The position numbers and the translations under genes are program-made. The notes beneath the pieces were generated by a model that saw nothing but the letters and a program-made list of their open reading frames with translations, had not been told where the DNA came from and did not search any database. 38,574 bases of DNA from Photobacterium sp. JCM 19050 (GTDB lineage Bacteria > Pseudomonadota > Gammaproteobacteria > Enterobacterales > Vibrionaceae): positions 1-38,574 of the forward strand of contig BAXG01000046.1 in the NCBI GenBank assembly GCA_001310455.1, written 5' to 3'. Numbering within the stretch: the stretch's first letter is position 1; the number at the start of each line of letters is the position of its first letter. Of this stretch, positions 17,447 to 27,356 are shown piece by piece.

Positions 17447-18465
17447 TTGACTACCAGGATTCTGATTACTGATGACTCCGCATTGGCACGTAAGCAGATG
17501 GCACGCTCACTGCCTGATTGGTTAGATGCTGATATTGAGTTTGCTGAAAACGGCTTGATAGCCATAGAAAAACTAAAATCCGGCAGTTTTGATCTGATGT
17601 TTCTTGATCTGACAATGCCGGAACTTGACGGATATGGCACGCTTGAACAAATGCGTTCTTTCGACCTGTCAGTGCCTGTTTTTGTTGTCTCCGGTGATAT
17701 CCAACCTAAAGCGCAAGAGCGGGTACTGGGTCTCGGCGCAAAGCACTTCATCAAAAAGCCGGTCGCAAAAGAAGCGCTCAGCGACCTTTTAAAAGAGTAT
17801 GTTTCCCCGGCTAAAACGGTTTCCCCACAAGCTGCAGAGAAAAAAATAGCGGCACAGGACGGTGTCCGGGTAAGACGCCGTGACATTTATATGGAAGTGG
17901 CTAACGTTGCCATGGGAAGAGCAGCAGACTCCCTTGCCCGTTTTTTCGATGTTTTTGTGGAGTTGCCACTTCCCCAGGTAAACGTTTTCGAAACGGGTGA
18001 GCTGATCATGACCATCCGGCACCTGGCATCTAACAGCGATTCCATGTCCGGTGTATGCCAGGGTTTCAGCGGAGAAGGTATCGGTGGCGAGGCACTGATG
18101 CTTCTCAGTGACTCCAACATCTCTGACCTGCTCAAGGTTCTCAATTATCCTGATACCGGTGCGGAAGATAACGAGCTGGAGTTGCTGATGGATGTCAGTA
18201 ATGTGTTAACCAGTGCGTTCCTTATGGGGTTGGGAGAACAGGCTGGGGTCAAATTTGCGCAGACTTCCCCAACACTGTTGGGTCAGCACATAGATGTGAA
18301 CAGCCTGGTGGAAACCATGAAAGGTAACTGGAAAAAAACGGTTACCATTGAGGTGAGTTACGGCATCGAGGGAACGAATATCAAGTGTGATCTTTTGTTG
18401 TTGCTGGTGGATGAGTCTTTGCCCTATTAGACAACAAACTGGCTTACCTGCTGGACGAGGAGTGA
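17447..18465 (+). CDS. CheY-like receiver fused to a CheC/CheX-type phosphatase domain, one frameshift at the end
   Basis: About 339 residues. The receiver domain (1-120) has the acidic pair D9/D10, phospho-acceptor D54, S82 and K104. A linker leads to a CheC/CheX/FliY-like domain (about 145-330). The CheC active-site pattern E-x2-N-x22-P appears as D-V-S-N-x22-P with aspartate for glutamate, in ELLMDVSNVLTSAF and onward. Such fusions may dephosphorylate CheY-like proteins under control of their own receiver. A TAG at 18428 arises from a missing base (CTATTAGAC); restoring one T extends the protein by 12 residues (LDNKLAYLLDEE) to TGA 18463-18465, three bases before the next gene. The start is TTG 17447, with TAAGG upstream. 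It forms an operon with the PAS gene. Confidence 0.85.
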
Positions 18466-18468
18466 CCC

Positions 18469-18909
18469 ATGGCCAATGCTTCAGATTTTGACCAGTTTCA
18501 CTGGATGGTCGAAATGGTCCAGAACATTGATATGGGCCTTATCGTTATCGACCGGGATTACAAAATCCAGTTATGGAACGGCTTTATGGTTCATCACAGC
18601 GGTATGCAGGCTAAGCAAGTGATGGGCAAGTCTCTTTTTGATGTGTTCACAGATGTGCCCCAGGACTGGTTTCGCGCAAAGGCGAGACCCGTTTTTGAGC
18701 TGGGATGCAGGAGTTTTGTGGTGTGGCAGCAGCGGCCTTATCTGTTCCATTGCCGAAATGTGAGGCCGATTACCGACCGGGCCAAACACATGTATCAGAA
18801 CATTACGCTTAACCCGATGGCTAACACCCGCGGGGAGATTGGCCATATCTTTATTTCTATCAAGGATGTGACAGCAGAAGCCCTAAGCAAGCTCGACGAA
18901 CGTAAATAA
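18469..18909 (+). CDS. Stand-alone PAS domain protein
   Basis: A 146-residue protein consisting of little more than one PAS domain (about residues 12-140). The typical opening is MVEMVQNIDMGLIVIDRDYK with the following IQLWN, and the typical end is GHIFISIKDVT. There is no output domain, no HTH, and no membrane segment. It starts three bases after the restored stop of the CheY-CheC gene, so the two are translated together and probably work together as a small signalling module (inference). The ligand or redox cofactor is unknown. It ends in a bidirectional terminator. Confidence 0.85.
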   Translation: MANASDFDQFHWMVEMVQNIDMGLIVIDRDYKIQLWNGFMVHHSGMQAKQVMGKSLFDVFTDVPQDWFRAKARPVFELGCRSFVVWQQRPYLFHCRNVRPITDRAKHMYQNITLNPMANTRGEIGHIFISIKDVTAEALSKLDERK

Positions 18910-18938
18910 ACAGCCTGAGAAATAAACACCTAAAAACC

Positions 18939-18978
18939 AGAAGGCCAGAAAGTTATCTTTATCTGGCCTTCTTTCTTT
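18939..18978. terminator. Bidirectional rho-independent terminator
   Basis: A perfect 11-bp stem (AGAAGGCCAGA / TCTGGCCTTCT) with a 12-base loop. T-rich tracts follow on both strands (TTCTTT on plus, GGTTTTTAG on minus). It separates the PAS gene from the convergent moeA end. Confidence 0.85.
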
Positions 18979-18997
18979 CCGCAACAGCTGTTTTAAC

Positions 18998-20767
18998 CTA
19001 CAAACGCCCTTGCAGAGGGATTATACGGACACGATCGCCGATATTGGCTTCGTCTTGTTCTGGGACGATCTCGATCAGGCAATTCGCCTCGCTCATTGAG
19101 CGAAGTATTCCTGAACCCTGGGAGCCTGTTGACCGTACCTCCAGTAACCCGTTGGGATTGATATTGAAGATACCCCGGGTGTATTCGGTCCTGCCAATGC
19201 GAGACCGCATTCTTTCCGTTGCCACGGCATCGAGGGTGAGCGGCTTCCAGTGCATCTCTCCCTGAAGTTTCCTGACAGCCGGCTCGACAAACTGGAGGAA
19301 TGACACCATTACAGCGACGGGGTTGCCCGGTAAACCAAAGAACGGTGTTTCACCTAGCTTACCGAAAGCAAGCGGGCGTCCGGGACGCATATTAATACGC
19401 CAGAAATTGATCTCGCCAAGACGCGCAAGAACGGACTTGATGTAATCCGCGTCACCAACGGAAACACCGCCGGAGGAAATCACCATATCGGCAACGGTAG
19501 ATGCCTCGGATAGCGCGTTTTCTAAGGCGGTTTCTGTGTCTTCGATAATACCGAGGTCAATGACCCGGCAACCGAGCTTCGTCAACATTCCGAATAGGGT
19601 GAAACGGTTTGCGTCATAGATGCAGTTATCTTTGAGAGCTTCACCAGGGCATTGAACTTCATCACCGGTTGAAAAGATTGCCACTTTGACCGGTGGTTTG
19701 ACGCTGACTTCAGCAAGCCCCATGGATGCCAGCATACCCAGTTCAGCGCTGCTAATATGCGTGCCGGCACTGAAAACGACATCACCCTCGCGGAGGTCTT
19801 CGCCCACTTGGCGAACATTCTGACCGGGTTTAATGGCACCTTTACGAATATCGACTGAGACGTGCCCTTCTTCATTCAGCACGGTTTGCTCACGCATGAC
19901 CACGGTATCAGCGTTTTGTGGTACAGGCGCACCGGTCATTACTCTGACGGTCTGGCCTTTTTCCAGCGGCTTATCATAGTGATAGCCTGCCATCACCTCT
20001 GCTTGCACTTCGTAGTCTGGTGCGTCAAGGTCGTCACTGCGAATGGCATAACCATCCATCGCAGAGTTAGTTTGCGCGGGGACATTTACCGGCGATATTA
20101 CATCTTCTGCCAGCACCCGGCCGAATGCGTCTTTTAACTCAACGCGTTTTGATTTGGATTTCGGAATTATTTGGTCGAGGATTTTTGTCCGGCCCTGTTC
20201 GACTGAAAGCATTGCCGGCGCGAGTGTATCGCAGGTGGCAGTATGGGCAAGATGGCCCTGCATCCACCGCTCGATAAATGCAGCGATGTTGTCGACGTCA
20301 TTGATATCGAGAAGAGGCAGCTGACTGTCAGGCTTAGAATCCGACGCAATGGCGATGATATTTTTGTCTTCCGGATACAGCCAGGGTTTGCCAACGGCTT
20401 CCCGGTGTAATTCAATCTTCGGGAAGTTCTCCCGTTTAAAACCTTCAACAAGTACGAGGTCTGCGGTTGATTGGTCAAGCCGGGTAAGAATCTGGTTGAG
20501 TGTCGGCTCTGATGCCGGTGTTTCAGTCATTAGTGCGTGACGAAACCGGGAAGAAATCAACATTTGTGATGCGCCGGCTTTTCTCAGTCGGTAGCTGTCT
20601 TTGCCCGGTTGGTCGACATCAAATTCGTGATGGGCATGTTTAACCATGGCAACACGGATGCCGGCTTTTACTAACTTAGGAAGCAGTGCCTCCAACAGTG
20701 TTGTTTTTCCTGTTCCACTGAATGCAGCAAATCCGAGGATAGGCAGTGAACAGTTCGATAGACTCAT
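18998..20767 (-). CDS. mobB-moeA: Bifunctional MobB-MoeA, molybdopterin cofactor maturation
   Basis: A 589-residue fusion. The first 170 residues are MobB, a GTP-binding partner of MobA, with the P-loop FSGTGKTT (16-23), the VKHAHHEFDVD segment and LVLVEGFK. From about 185 to the end is MoeA, which inserts Mo or W into adenylylated molybdopterin. Recognisable MoeA pieces are PAQTNSAMDGYAIR, VRVMTGAPVPQNAD, IFSTGDE, the SSGGVSVGDADY loop and the FGLPGNPVAVMVSF motif. The start codon overlaps the mobA stop (ATGA), so the two are coupled. It is the last gene of the tupABC-mobA operon, linking tungstate or molybdate import to cofactor assembly for the formate dehydrogenase encoded further right. 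Confidence 0.95.
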   Translation of the reverse strand: MSLSNCSLPILGFAAFSGTGKTTLLEALLPKLVKAGIRVAMVKHAHHEFDVDQPGKDSYRLRKAGASQMLISSRFRHALMTETPASEPTLNQILTRLDQSTADLVLVEGFKRENFPKIELHREAVGKPWLYPEDKNIIAIASDSKPDSQLPLLDINDVDNIAAFIERWMQGHLAHTATCDTLAPAMLSVEQGRTKILDQIIPKSKSKRVELKDAFGRVLAEDVISPVNVPAQTNSAMDGYAIRSDDLDAPDYEVQAEVMAGYHYDKPLEKGQTVRVMTGAPVPQNADTVVMREQTVLNEEGHVSVDIRKGAIKPGQNVRQVGEDLREGDVVFSAGTHISSAELGMLASMGLAEVSVKPPVKVAIFSTGDEVQCPGEALKDNCIYDANRFTLFGMLTKLGCRVIDLGIIEDTETALENALSEASTVADMVISSGGVSVGDADYIKSVLARLGEINFWRINMRPGRPLAFGKLGETPFFGLPGNPVAVMVSFLQFVEPAVRKLQGEMHWKPLTLDAVATERMRSRIGRTEYTRGIFNINPNGLLEVRSTGSQGSGILRSMSEANCLIEIVPEQDEANIGDRVRIIPLQGRL

Positions 20768-21345
20768 GATAATTGTCCAAATTTTTCGAGTTCTTCTGGG
20801 GAGTTCAGATTAACAAAGGCCGATTCCTGGCCGTCGAAGTGCACATATTGTGTATTGCAGCGGTCATAGAGAAGAACGATCTTGCGTTCTCCGGCATTGA
20901 GGAATGCATCCAATCGATCAAAAATGCGGCGGTGCATCATCGTTACAACGGGTTGGACATGGTCACCATCGTGGGCAACCAAGATTTCTGTTTCAGGTGT
21001 AATAGCCGCTTCCATTTTTTCAACAAGATCAATGGGAAGGTTAGGGCAGTCGCAGGGAACAAATCCCAACCATTCATTTGGAAGGTGCTTCATTGCGGCG
21101 TGCATCCCCCTAAAGGCCGGGAAAGCCTTCAATCACATCGCCAAAAACAGCACCGTAGAAAGCATAGATATCGGTGTTTCGGTTCGCATTGATTGCGATT
21201 CTGGCGTCCTGGTTTTTCAGATTGTCGTATACGTAATCGATAAGAGGTTGGCCGTTCAGTTTCACCAGGCTTTATCGTGGCCTCCCATGCGGGTTGCCCG
21301 GCCACCGGCCAGAATTACCCAAGTTGAATCATGATGCAAAGGCAT
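20764..21345 (-). CDS. mobA: Molybdenum cofactor guanylyltransferase MobA, three frameshifts
   Basis: About 194 residues after repair. The N-terminus has the nucleotidyltransferase signature LAGGRATRMGGHDKA (12-26); the middle has GFVPCDCPNLP with the metal-binding aspartate. The frame is broken near 21271 (AAAGCCTGGTGAAA, one base lost before VKLNGQPLIDY). It is broken twice more within 21112-21118 (GGCCTTTAGGGGG, one C and one G lost), where GFPGPLGGMHAAMKHLP should read through. Repaired length and motif order are normal for MobA, which makes the guanine dinucleotide form of the cofactor used by bacterial formate dehydrogenases. Start ATG 21345 lies within the end of tupC; the stop overlaps mobB-moeA. 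Confidence 0.85.
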
Positions 21346-22030
21346 GGTTATCCTTGTCGACAATGTTTAACAGGGGTCTGTCCACGAGGCGCTGATCTTG
21401 CAGCGTCCAGTATCGGGAACAGCACGCGGTCATTGCGTTTGGTTGGTGGCTGGTGATAACAAGACTTGAACCATTTTCCAGCAGGTCGCATGCCATTCGC
21501 TTTTGGTCGGCAATCGCATCCGGGTCGAGGTTGGCGCTGGACTCATCCATCAGCAGAACACTGGGTTTCATTGCCCAAGCACGCGCCATAGCAACTTTTT
21601 GTTTTTCGCCCCCGGACAAAATAGAAATATGTTCATGGGCAAGTGCTTCCAGTCCGACCATACGCAACGCTGCTATTGTATTTTGTCTGCGGGTCCTTTG
21701 ACAGAGCGTGTACGATCGAATTCCGTAAGCCACGTTTTCAAAAACGGTAGCATCGAAAAGGTATGGTGTCTGGTGCATGTAAACCACACCGCTTTGTCCG
21801 GCAAACCCTGCGAGCTTTTGTAACCAGGATGGGCTGCTTAAATTGACCGAGCCGCTGGTTGGCCGGGCGATACCCGCCAGTATTTTTAGCAGTGTGGTTT
21901 TGCCAATTCCATTTTGGCCTGTCAGGTATACCGCTTCTCCTGGCCCAATTTTGAGCATTGGGATGTGAAACAGCAGCCTGTCTTTAAACTTGACGGAGAG
22001 ATTAGATGCTTCCAGCGTTATTTGCGTCAT
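21329..22030 (-). CDS. tupC: Tungstate ABC transporter ATP-binding protein
   Basis: The 233-residue ABC ATPase has Walker A GQNGIGKT (38-45), the signature LSGGEKQK (138-145), Walker B VLLMDE (158-163) and a switch histidine in ITSHQP. The start is ATG 22030, 14 bp after the permease stop, with GAGTGACC upstream. A longer minus-strand frame upstream of it is only the shifted shadow of the permease gene. It energises the importer formed with the TupB-like permease and TupA-like binding protein. The 17-bp overlap with mobA at its 3' end supports one operon from tupA to moeA. Confidence 0.9.
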   Translation of the reverse strand: MTQITLEASNLSVKFKDRLLFHIPMLKIGPGEAVYLTGQNGIGKTTLLKILAGIARPTSGSVNLSSPSWLQKLAGFAGQSGVVYMHQTPYLFDATVFENVAYGIRSYTLCQRTRRQNTIAALRMVGLEALAHEHISILSGGEKQKVAMARAWAMKPSVLLMDESSANLDPDAIADQKRMACDLLENGSSLVITSHQPNAMTACCSRYWTLQDQRLVDRPLLNIVDKDNHAFAS

Positions 22031-22044
22031 AAGGTCACTCTTTG

Positions 22045-22743
22045 TCAGGTCCGTAAGTGGCCGTTCCCCCGGCCATAGCTCACAAAAAAGTTCAACACCA
22101 GCGCCAGCAAGAGCAGCACCATACCTAGTGCTACTCCCTGTGCAAACGCGCCTTTCGATGTTTCGAGCGCGATAGCTGTAGGGATGTTCCGCGTTGCGTT
22201 GAGTATGTTTCCACCAACCATCATGGAGCAGCCCACCTCTGTAATTATCCGGCTGAACGCCGTTATCACTGCTGCCAACAACGGAAAACGTATTTCCCAC
22301 ATCAAGGTCAGCATGGCTCGCGGTACAGAAGCTCCCAGTGTATAGGCGGTTTCCCACGCCCTTCGGTCGCTGTTTTGAAACGCTGCATGCATCATTGATA
22401 CAAGAATAGGAAAACTGATGAGTACCTGCCCGGCGATCATTGCCTTTTGGGTGAAAAGCATTTTCCAGTCACCCAACGGCCCGGCCCGGGAAAGCATCAT
22501 GTAAAGCAGCAACCCGATAACCACGGTAGGGACGGATTGCAGCGTGTTTACGATAGAGAGGATAAACCAACGGCCGGGAACCCGGCCGTAGGCTAAAGAG
22601 AAGCTGATTAGCAGAGCGGGCAAAAGCACCAGGCTGATTGCCAACAGCGAAACTGAAAACGAGACACCTACGATACCCCAGAGTGTGGTGTCACCACTCA
22701 GGAGCATCGCTACGGCTTCTTTAGATGTCTGAAGAATATCCAT
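22045..22743 (-). CDS. tupB: Tungstate ABC transporter permease
   Basis: A 232-residue integral membrane protein with five or so hydrophobic segments and the permease-ATPase coupling region (EAA-like loop) around AWETAYTLGASVPRAMLTLM. The general pattern is that of TupB/ModB-type permeases for oxyanions. Its start codon overlaps the end of tupA, consistent with a polycistronic transporter operon. Specificity for tungstate rather than molybdate is inferred from the TupA-type binding protein, not from the permease itself. Confidence 0.9.
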   Translation of the reverse strand: MDILQTSKEAVAMLLSGDTTLWGIVGVSFSVSLLAISLVLLPALLISFSLAYGRVPGRWFILSIVNTLQSVPTVVIGLLLYMMLSRAGPLGDWKMLFTQKAMIAGQVLISFPILVSMMHAAFQNSDRRAWETAYTLGASVPRAMLTLMWEIRFPLLAAVITAFSRIITEVGCSMMVGGNILNATRNIPTAIALETSKGAFAQGVALGMVLLLLALVLNFFVSYGRGNGHLRT

Positions 22744-23564
22744 TATTGGGTTTTAGCGTCCGCCACAAAAAGTTGCTTTCCGGCAACTTTGAATCCGTCG
22801 ATAAGTTTTTGCGCCTTAGGGTTCACCAGCCAGTCACTGAATACTTTTGCACCCTGGTAGTTGATGTCCGGGTAGCGGCTTGGGTTAACTAAAATGACCT
22901 GGTAAGGATTGAAAAGGCGCTTGTCGCCTTCGACAACGATGGTGAGATCCATTTTGCTTTCGTATGCCAGCCAGGTGCCTCTGTCAGTCAGTGTGTAACC
23001 TTGCAGTTCGTTAGCCATTGTCAATGTCGGTCCCATTCCCTGACCAACGGCTTTGTAACCCGCAAACTCCGGTGTGACGCCGGCTTCATTCCAAAGAATC
23101 AGTTCTTTTTTGTTTGTTCCCGAGTCATCACCACGAGAGACAAAAGAGACGTTTTCGGCTGATAGTTTAGAGAGCGCTTTCACAACATCTTTCAGGCCTT
23201 TGACACCTGCGGGGTCAGAAGATGGGCCAACCAGTACGAAGTCGTTGTACATCAGGCCGCGTGGCAGAACGCCAAACCCGGCTTCAACGAAGCTTGCTTC
23301 GGCGCGAGGGGCATGGGTCATCACCAGGTCCACATCGCCATTTTCTCCCATTTTCAGCGCTTTACCCGTACCGGCTGCCAGAACCTGAACTTCGTAACCT
23401 GTGTCTTTTTTAAACTCAGGGAGAAGATGATCAAGCAGACCGGAATGATAGGTACTTGTGGTCGTTGCGAGGCGGACAATTGGGTTTTCTTGGGCGTAGA
23501 CGTTGAATGAAAGAAGTAAGGAAGCTGCAGTGAGCAGCGTTGACAGTTTTTTTATTAAGGTCAT
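22743..23564 (-). CDS. tupA: Tungstate-binding periplasmic protein
   Basis: A 273-residue periplasmic binding protein. Signal peptide 1-24 ends in VYA before QEN. The TupA hallmark TTTS follows at 34-37 (RLATTTSTYHSGLLDHLLP), and SRGDDSGTNKKELILW (about 143-160) is the second conserved oxyanion-binding region of this group. TupA proteins bind tungstate very tightly and prefer it to molybdate. ModA proteins lack the TTTS arrangement. This supplies the metal for the W/Mo formate dehydrogenase encoded in the same window. A perfect -24/-12 promoter lies 71-86 bp upstream of its ATG, so expression should depend on sigma-54. Confidence 0.93.
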   Translation of the reverse strand: MTLIKKLSTLLTAASLLLSFNVYAQENPIVRLATTTSTYHSGLLDHLLPEFKKDTGYEVQVLAAGTGKALKMGENGDVDLVMTHAPRAEASFVEAGFGVLPRGLMYNDFVLVGPSSDPAGVKGLKDVVKALSKLSAENVSFVSRGDDSGTNKKELILWNEAGVTPEFAGYKAVGQGMGPTLTMANELQGYTLTDRGTWLAYESKMDLTIVVEGDKRLFNPYQVILVNPSRYPDINYQGAKVFSDWLVNPKAQKLIDGFKVAGKQLFVADAKTQ

Positions 23565-23634
23565 TGTGTCTTCCTGACAATTTAAGGTGTTTGTTGATTA
23601 TCAATACCTTCCGATGGAAGGCCGAAAAAACTAT

Positions 23635-23650
23635 AGCAATGAAAGTGCCA
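23635..23650 (-). promoter_or_regulatory. Sigma-54 (-24/-12) promoter of tupABC-mobA-moeA
   Basis: Read on the minus strand the sequence is TGGCAC-TTTCA-TTGCT, an exact match to the TGGCAC-N5-TTGCW consensus with correct GG-N10-GC spacing. The predicted transcription start is near 23624, leaving a leader of about 60 bases before the tupA ATG. Confidence 0.85.
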
Positions 23651-23766
23651 ATAATTATTGAGGGGGATTTTACATCCTATCTCACTGTTATTAATGGTTA
23701 TTTAAACATGCTGATACAGATTTGTTTGAGAATGTAGACACAAAAAAGTGAGAGGGTTAATGGACT

Positions 23767-23782
23767 GAGTCAAAATGTCGCA
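23767..23782. promoter_or_regulatory. Possible enhancer-protein binding site upstream of tupA
   Basis: GAGTCAAAATGTCGCA matches the palindrome at 30309-30324 (GGGACAAAATGTCCCA) in 13 of 16 positions. It lies about 117 bp upstream of the tupA -24 element, a usual distance for an upstream activating site. It also sits 47 bp before the response-regulator start. Confidence 0.45.
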
Positions 23783-23828
23783 TGTATGATGTTAAGGGAC
23801 GTAAGCAGATTGGTTAAAAGTTTTATAG

Positions 23829-25213
23829 ATGACTGATTCACCGGGATTGTTTGGTTTTTCTGCATTGGTAGTGGATGACGAACCGGGCATGCGAGCCATC
23901 CTGAAAAAGGCGCTGGCGAAAAAAGTAACGCAAGTGGAAACCGCATCGACGATTGAAGAGGCGGAGGCACTCCGTCAGCGAAATCAGTTCGACCTCCTTA
24001 TTGTCGACATCAACCTTCCCGGTCGCTCAGGTATCGACTGGCACGAAGCATTTACCGATGAACGGCGCAGCGATATTATTTTTATGACTGGTTACGCTGA
24101 CCTGGACACTGCCATCCAGGCACTTAGAGCCGGTGCGTCTGACTTTATCCTCAAGCCCTTTAACCTCGAACAAATGCTGGCATCTGTTCAGCGATGCTTG
24201 ATAAACGCATGATGGAACGCCGGAATGTGGCTCTTCAACACGATGTATCCCGGTCCTTTCCCACCGAAATTATCGGTGATGCACCCAAAACCCAGTCAAT
24301 GAAAGAGATGATATCGCGCTTGGCACCGTCGAATGCGGCTGTGTTGGTGGAAGGGGAATCCGGTACAGGTAAGGAATTGGTCGCCCGGGCGCTCCATCAA
24401 ATCAGCGGACGGGCGGGACCTTTTGTCCCACTCAACTGCGGTGCGATTGCCCTGAGTTGCTGGAAAGTGAACTGTTTGGTCATGTGGCCGGTGCGTTTAC
24501 AGGTGCCCGGAAAGCCAAAGACGGCCTTTTCCGTGTGGCAGATACCGGCACCCTGTTCCTTGATGAAATAGGGGAAATGCCCCTTTCTATGCAGGCTTCA
24601 CTGCTGCGATCCCTTGAACAGAAGGCAATCAGGCCGGTCGGCTCTGAGAAAGAAGTCAGTGTCGATGTCAGAATCGTTGCGGCAACCAACAGAAACCTGA
24701 GCGATGAAGTGGATGCCGGGCGATTTCGGAAAGACCTTTTTTATCGACTCAATGTCCTTGCCGTCGAGTTGCCGCCACTGAGAGAACGCAAGGATGACCT
24801 GGCACTGCTTCTTCGCCACTTTACTGAAATGATCTCCCGGGATCTCGGAATGAAGCCTGTCACCTGGGGGATGACGATATTCTAGCGATGCAATATTACG
24901 ACTGGCCCGGCAATATCCGTGAGCTGAAGAATACTGTTGAAAGGGCCATACTTTTAGGAAAGCCCGATCCGTCTCAGTGGATGGGTAGCCTTGAAAAAGA
25001 GAGCGGGCGCGGGCCTTTATCAGCCGCTAATTTCGATTCAGTGCCGGTAAAAAGCGGCTACCCAGATGACTGGTCGCTGAAAGACGTGGAAAGAGCCCAT
25101 ATTGAAAAAGTGGTCGAGCGCATGAAGGCAACAAATCCGCCGCAGCCAGGGATCTGGGTGTTGCTCGGAAAACCCTGGAGCGAAAGTTCAAAGAATGGGC
25201 AGAGCAGGAATAG
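23829..25213 (+). CDS. Sigma-54-dependent response regulator (NtrC type), four frameshifts
   Basis: About 462 residues after repair. The receiver domain (1-125) has D16/D17 and phospho-acceptor D60. The AAA+ domain has Walker A GESGTGKE and the sigma-54-contacting GAFTGA loop (near 222), then FLDEIGEMP and RFRKDLFYRLN. A Fis-type HTH ends the protein (GNKSAAARDLGVARKTLERK). The frame breaks near 24198 (missing C before LDKRMMERRN), 24450 (missing C before ELLESELFG), 24869 (missing G in the G run) and 25127 (missing A). All four domains are continuous once these are restored, so errors are more likely than decay. It is followed 9 bp later by its sensor kinase and probably drives the three -24/-12 promoters of this island. 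Confidence 0.88.
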
Positions 25214-25222
25214 GTCGTTGAT

Positions 25223-27255
25223 ATGAATATGGTCAGTAAGTGGCATCATCGATTCCGGACCATGGTGAGGTACAGGCTACTTTCCCTCACCTCTGTCCCG
25301 ATTCTTCTGACCTTGATGGGCCTGATAGCCTGACACTTTATTGGACGCTGGCATATTCCTGGAAAAATGCACTTTCAGAGGTTCGTAGTGACCTTGCTGT
25401 TGCCCATAACAGTATGCAAGTCCTCCAGCGGGAGCAACGTCTGCAACTCCATGCGATGGCGGAATCTTACCAATTCCAGACAGAAATTAAGGAAGCCCCG
25501 GAGAATGTCGCGCAATGGGCGATGACAAGGGCGCACAAATTTGGGATGGATTTTCTGACCGTTTATCCCGCTGAAAGTATCAATCTTTTGCCTCAGAAAC
25601 TGCGCTCTCCTTTGCTGGCTGGAAAGGAGCAGACGTTTTTCCAGGTGATGTCAGCCATCGAGCTAGAGTCGCTGGAACCGGACTTGCCCGCTCAGGCCGA
25701 GATCCCGCTGTTGAAAGAAAACGAGCTGGAATCGCGTGGATTGATGAGCCGTACGATTTTGCCGTTGTTCGATGAGCGAGGAAACCTTGATTGGATCATC
25801 GACGGTGGCATCTTGCTGAACAACAGCACCGCACTGGTGGATAGGATAAGGGATCTTGTCTATCCGGACGGTACCTTGCCTGAAGCCAGTGTGGGTACGG
25901 TGACCCTTTTTATGGATGATATCCGGGTCAGTACCAACGTTCCTCTAGACAGCGCCAACAAATTCGGCCGGGCAATCGGTACCCGGGTATCCGAAGAGGT
26001 CCGGATTACCGTGTTGAATGAAGGCGAAGAGTGGGTGGATCGGGCTTATGTGTATGATGCCTGGTACATTTCTGCCTACATGCCAATTCGGGACTTTAAC
26101 AATAACGTGATTGGTATGTTGTACACCGGTTATCTGGAGTGGCCGTTTGTTATGCGCTACCTCACCAACATCATTGAGTTGGGAGTGGGTATCGCCATTG
26201 TCCTGCTTCTCTCCGGCATGTTTGTGTACCGGGGGGCACGGGATTTGTTCCATCCTATCGAGCGCATCCACCGGGTTGTCCGGTTGGTAAGAATCGGGCG
26301 GGATGTGCGTATCTGTGATCTGGGGCTTGATGAGCGCCATGAACTCGCGATTCTTGCCCGCCAGTTCGACACCATGCTAGACCAGCTTAAACAACAAAAT
26401 GACGCTATCCGGCGCAATGCCCTAGAGCTCGAGGACAAAGTCCAGCAACGTACTTTCAGCCTGCATGAGAAAACGGAGCAGCTTGAACACCATATCAAGT
26501 TGTTGGAACAGACCCGGCATAAGTTGCTAACCAACGAAAAGCTTGCGGCATTGGGGGAACTGACCGCCGGGATTGCCCATGAGATCAACAACCCGACAGC
26601 GGTTATACTCGGCAATATCGAGCTGATGCAGTCAGAACTTGGAGATGATGCCGACAAGGTCCGCGAGGAATTGGACACGGTCATGGAGCAGATCGACCGC
26701 ATCCGGAACATTACCCGAAGTCTGTTGCAGTACAGCCGCCAGGGTGGAGTTCAGGACGAAATTACCTGGCAACACGTAAACCCGGTTGTGGAAGAGAGCG
26801 TGACACTGGTTCGCTCCGGCACAAAAAAGCTGGATGTGGAAATCATCACTGACCTTCAGGCTCGCTGTTGTGTGGAAATAAACCGGCATCAATTGCTGCA
26901 GGTGCTCGTTAACTTACAGATGAACGGCGTCCATGCCATGAACGACCAGGGGCGGCTTGAAATCACCACGCAGGATTGGCTGGATGAAAAAGGCCAGCCA
27001 ATGGGAGCATGGATTTCCATCCGGGATTTTGGTTGCGGAATTGCGAAGGAAAACCTGGATAAAATTTTCGACCCGTTCTTTACGACCCGCCGTTCAGGCA
27101 CCGGCCTTGGCCTTTCGGTGACACATGGCATTGTCAGCGGTTTGGGGGGAGACATTAAGGTTGATTCAGAGCCCGACAAAGGAACAACGTTTACGCTGTA
27201 TCTGAGGGAAAAAGTCCCTCAGGAGATCCGAGATGCTATTGAGGTATCTCTATGA
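25223..27255 (+). CDS. Membrane sensor histidine kinase, one frameshift
   Basis: About 677 residues. TM1 is at about 18-42 and TM2 at about 313-336 (VGIAIVLLLSGMFVYRG), enclosing a roughly 270-residue periplasmic sensor that begins with a long helix like a Cache domain. HAMP and a coiled coil follow, then the H-box GELTAGIAHEINNP (H about 452). The ATPase domain has the N-box LQMNGVHAMN, DFGCGI and GTGLGLS. The kinase is NtrB-like in its H-box, fitting an NtrC partner. The true start is ATG 25223. A lost base near 25330 (ATAGCCTGACAC, one C) hides the first 36 residues, including most of TM1. The periplasmic ligand is unknown; formate, or a related signal, is only a guess from context. Confidence 0.9.
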
Positions 27256-27300
27256 ATTTCCGATAAATATTCAACTGTGGGAAAACGAAAAATCAATAAA

Positions 27301-27337
27301 GAAGGGAGAACACTAATGCTCTCCCTTCTCTTTGTTT
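27301..27337. terminator. Bidirectional rho-independent terminator
   Basis: A 9-bp stem, GAAGGGAGA / TCTCCCTTC, with T-rich tails on both strands (TCTTTGTTT on plus; TTTATTGATTTTT on minus). It lies between the kinase gene and the convergent regulator gene. Confidence 0.85.
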
Positions 27338-27356
27338 CTCTGAATACAGAAACAGG

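Noticed and set aside
22031..22357. N-terminal extension of the TupC ATPase
   Set aside because: It is the shifted-frame shadow of the permease gene; ATG 22030 has a ribosome binding site and gives the normal ABC length.
25240..25330. Kinase start at 25240
   Set aside because: That frame gives a polar, atypical N-terminus; the frame from ATG 25223 encodes a proper membrane helix and joins the kinase after restoring one base.
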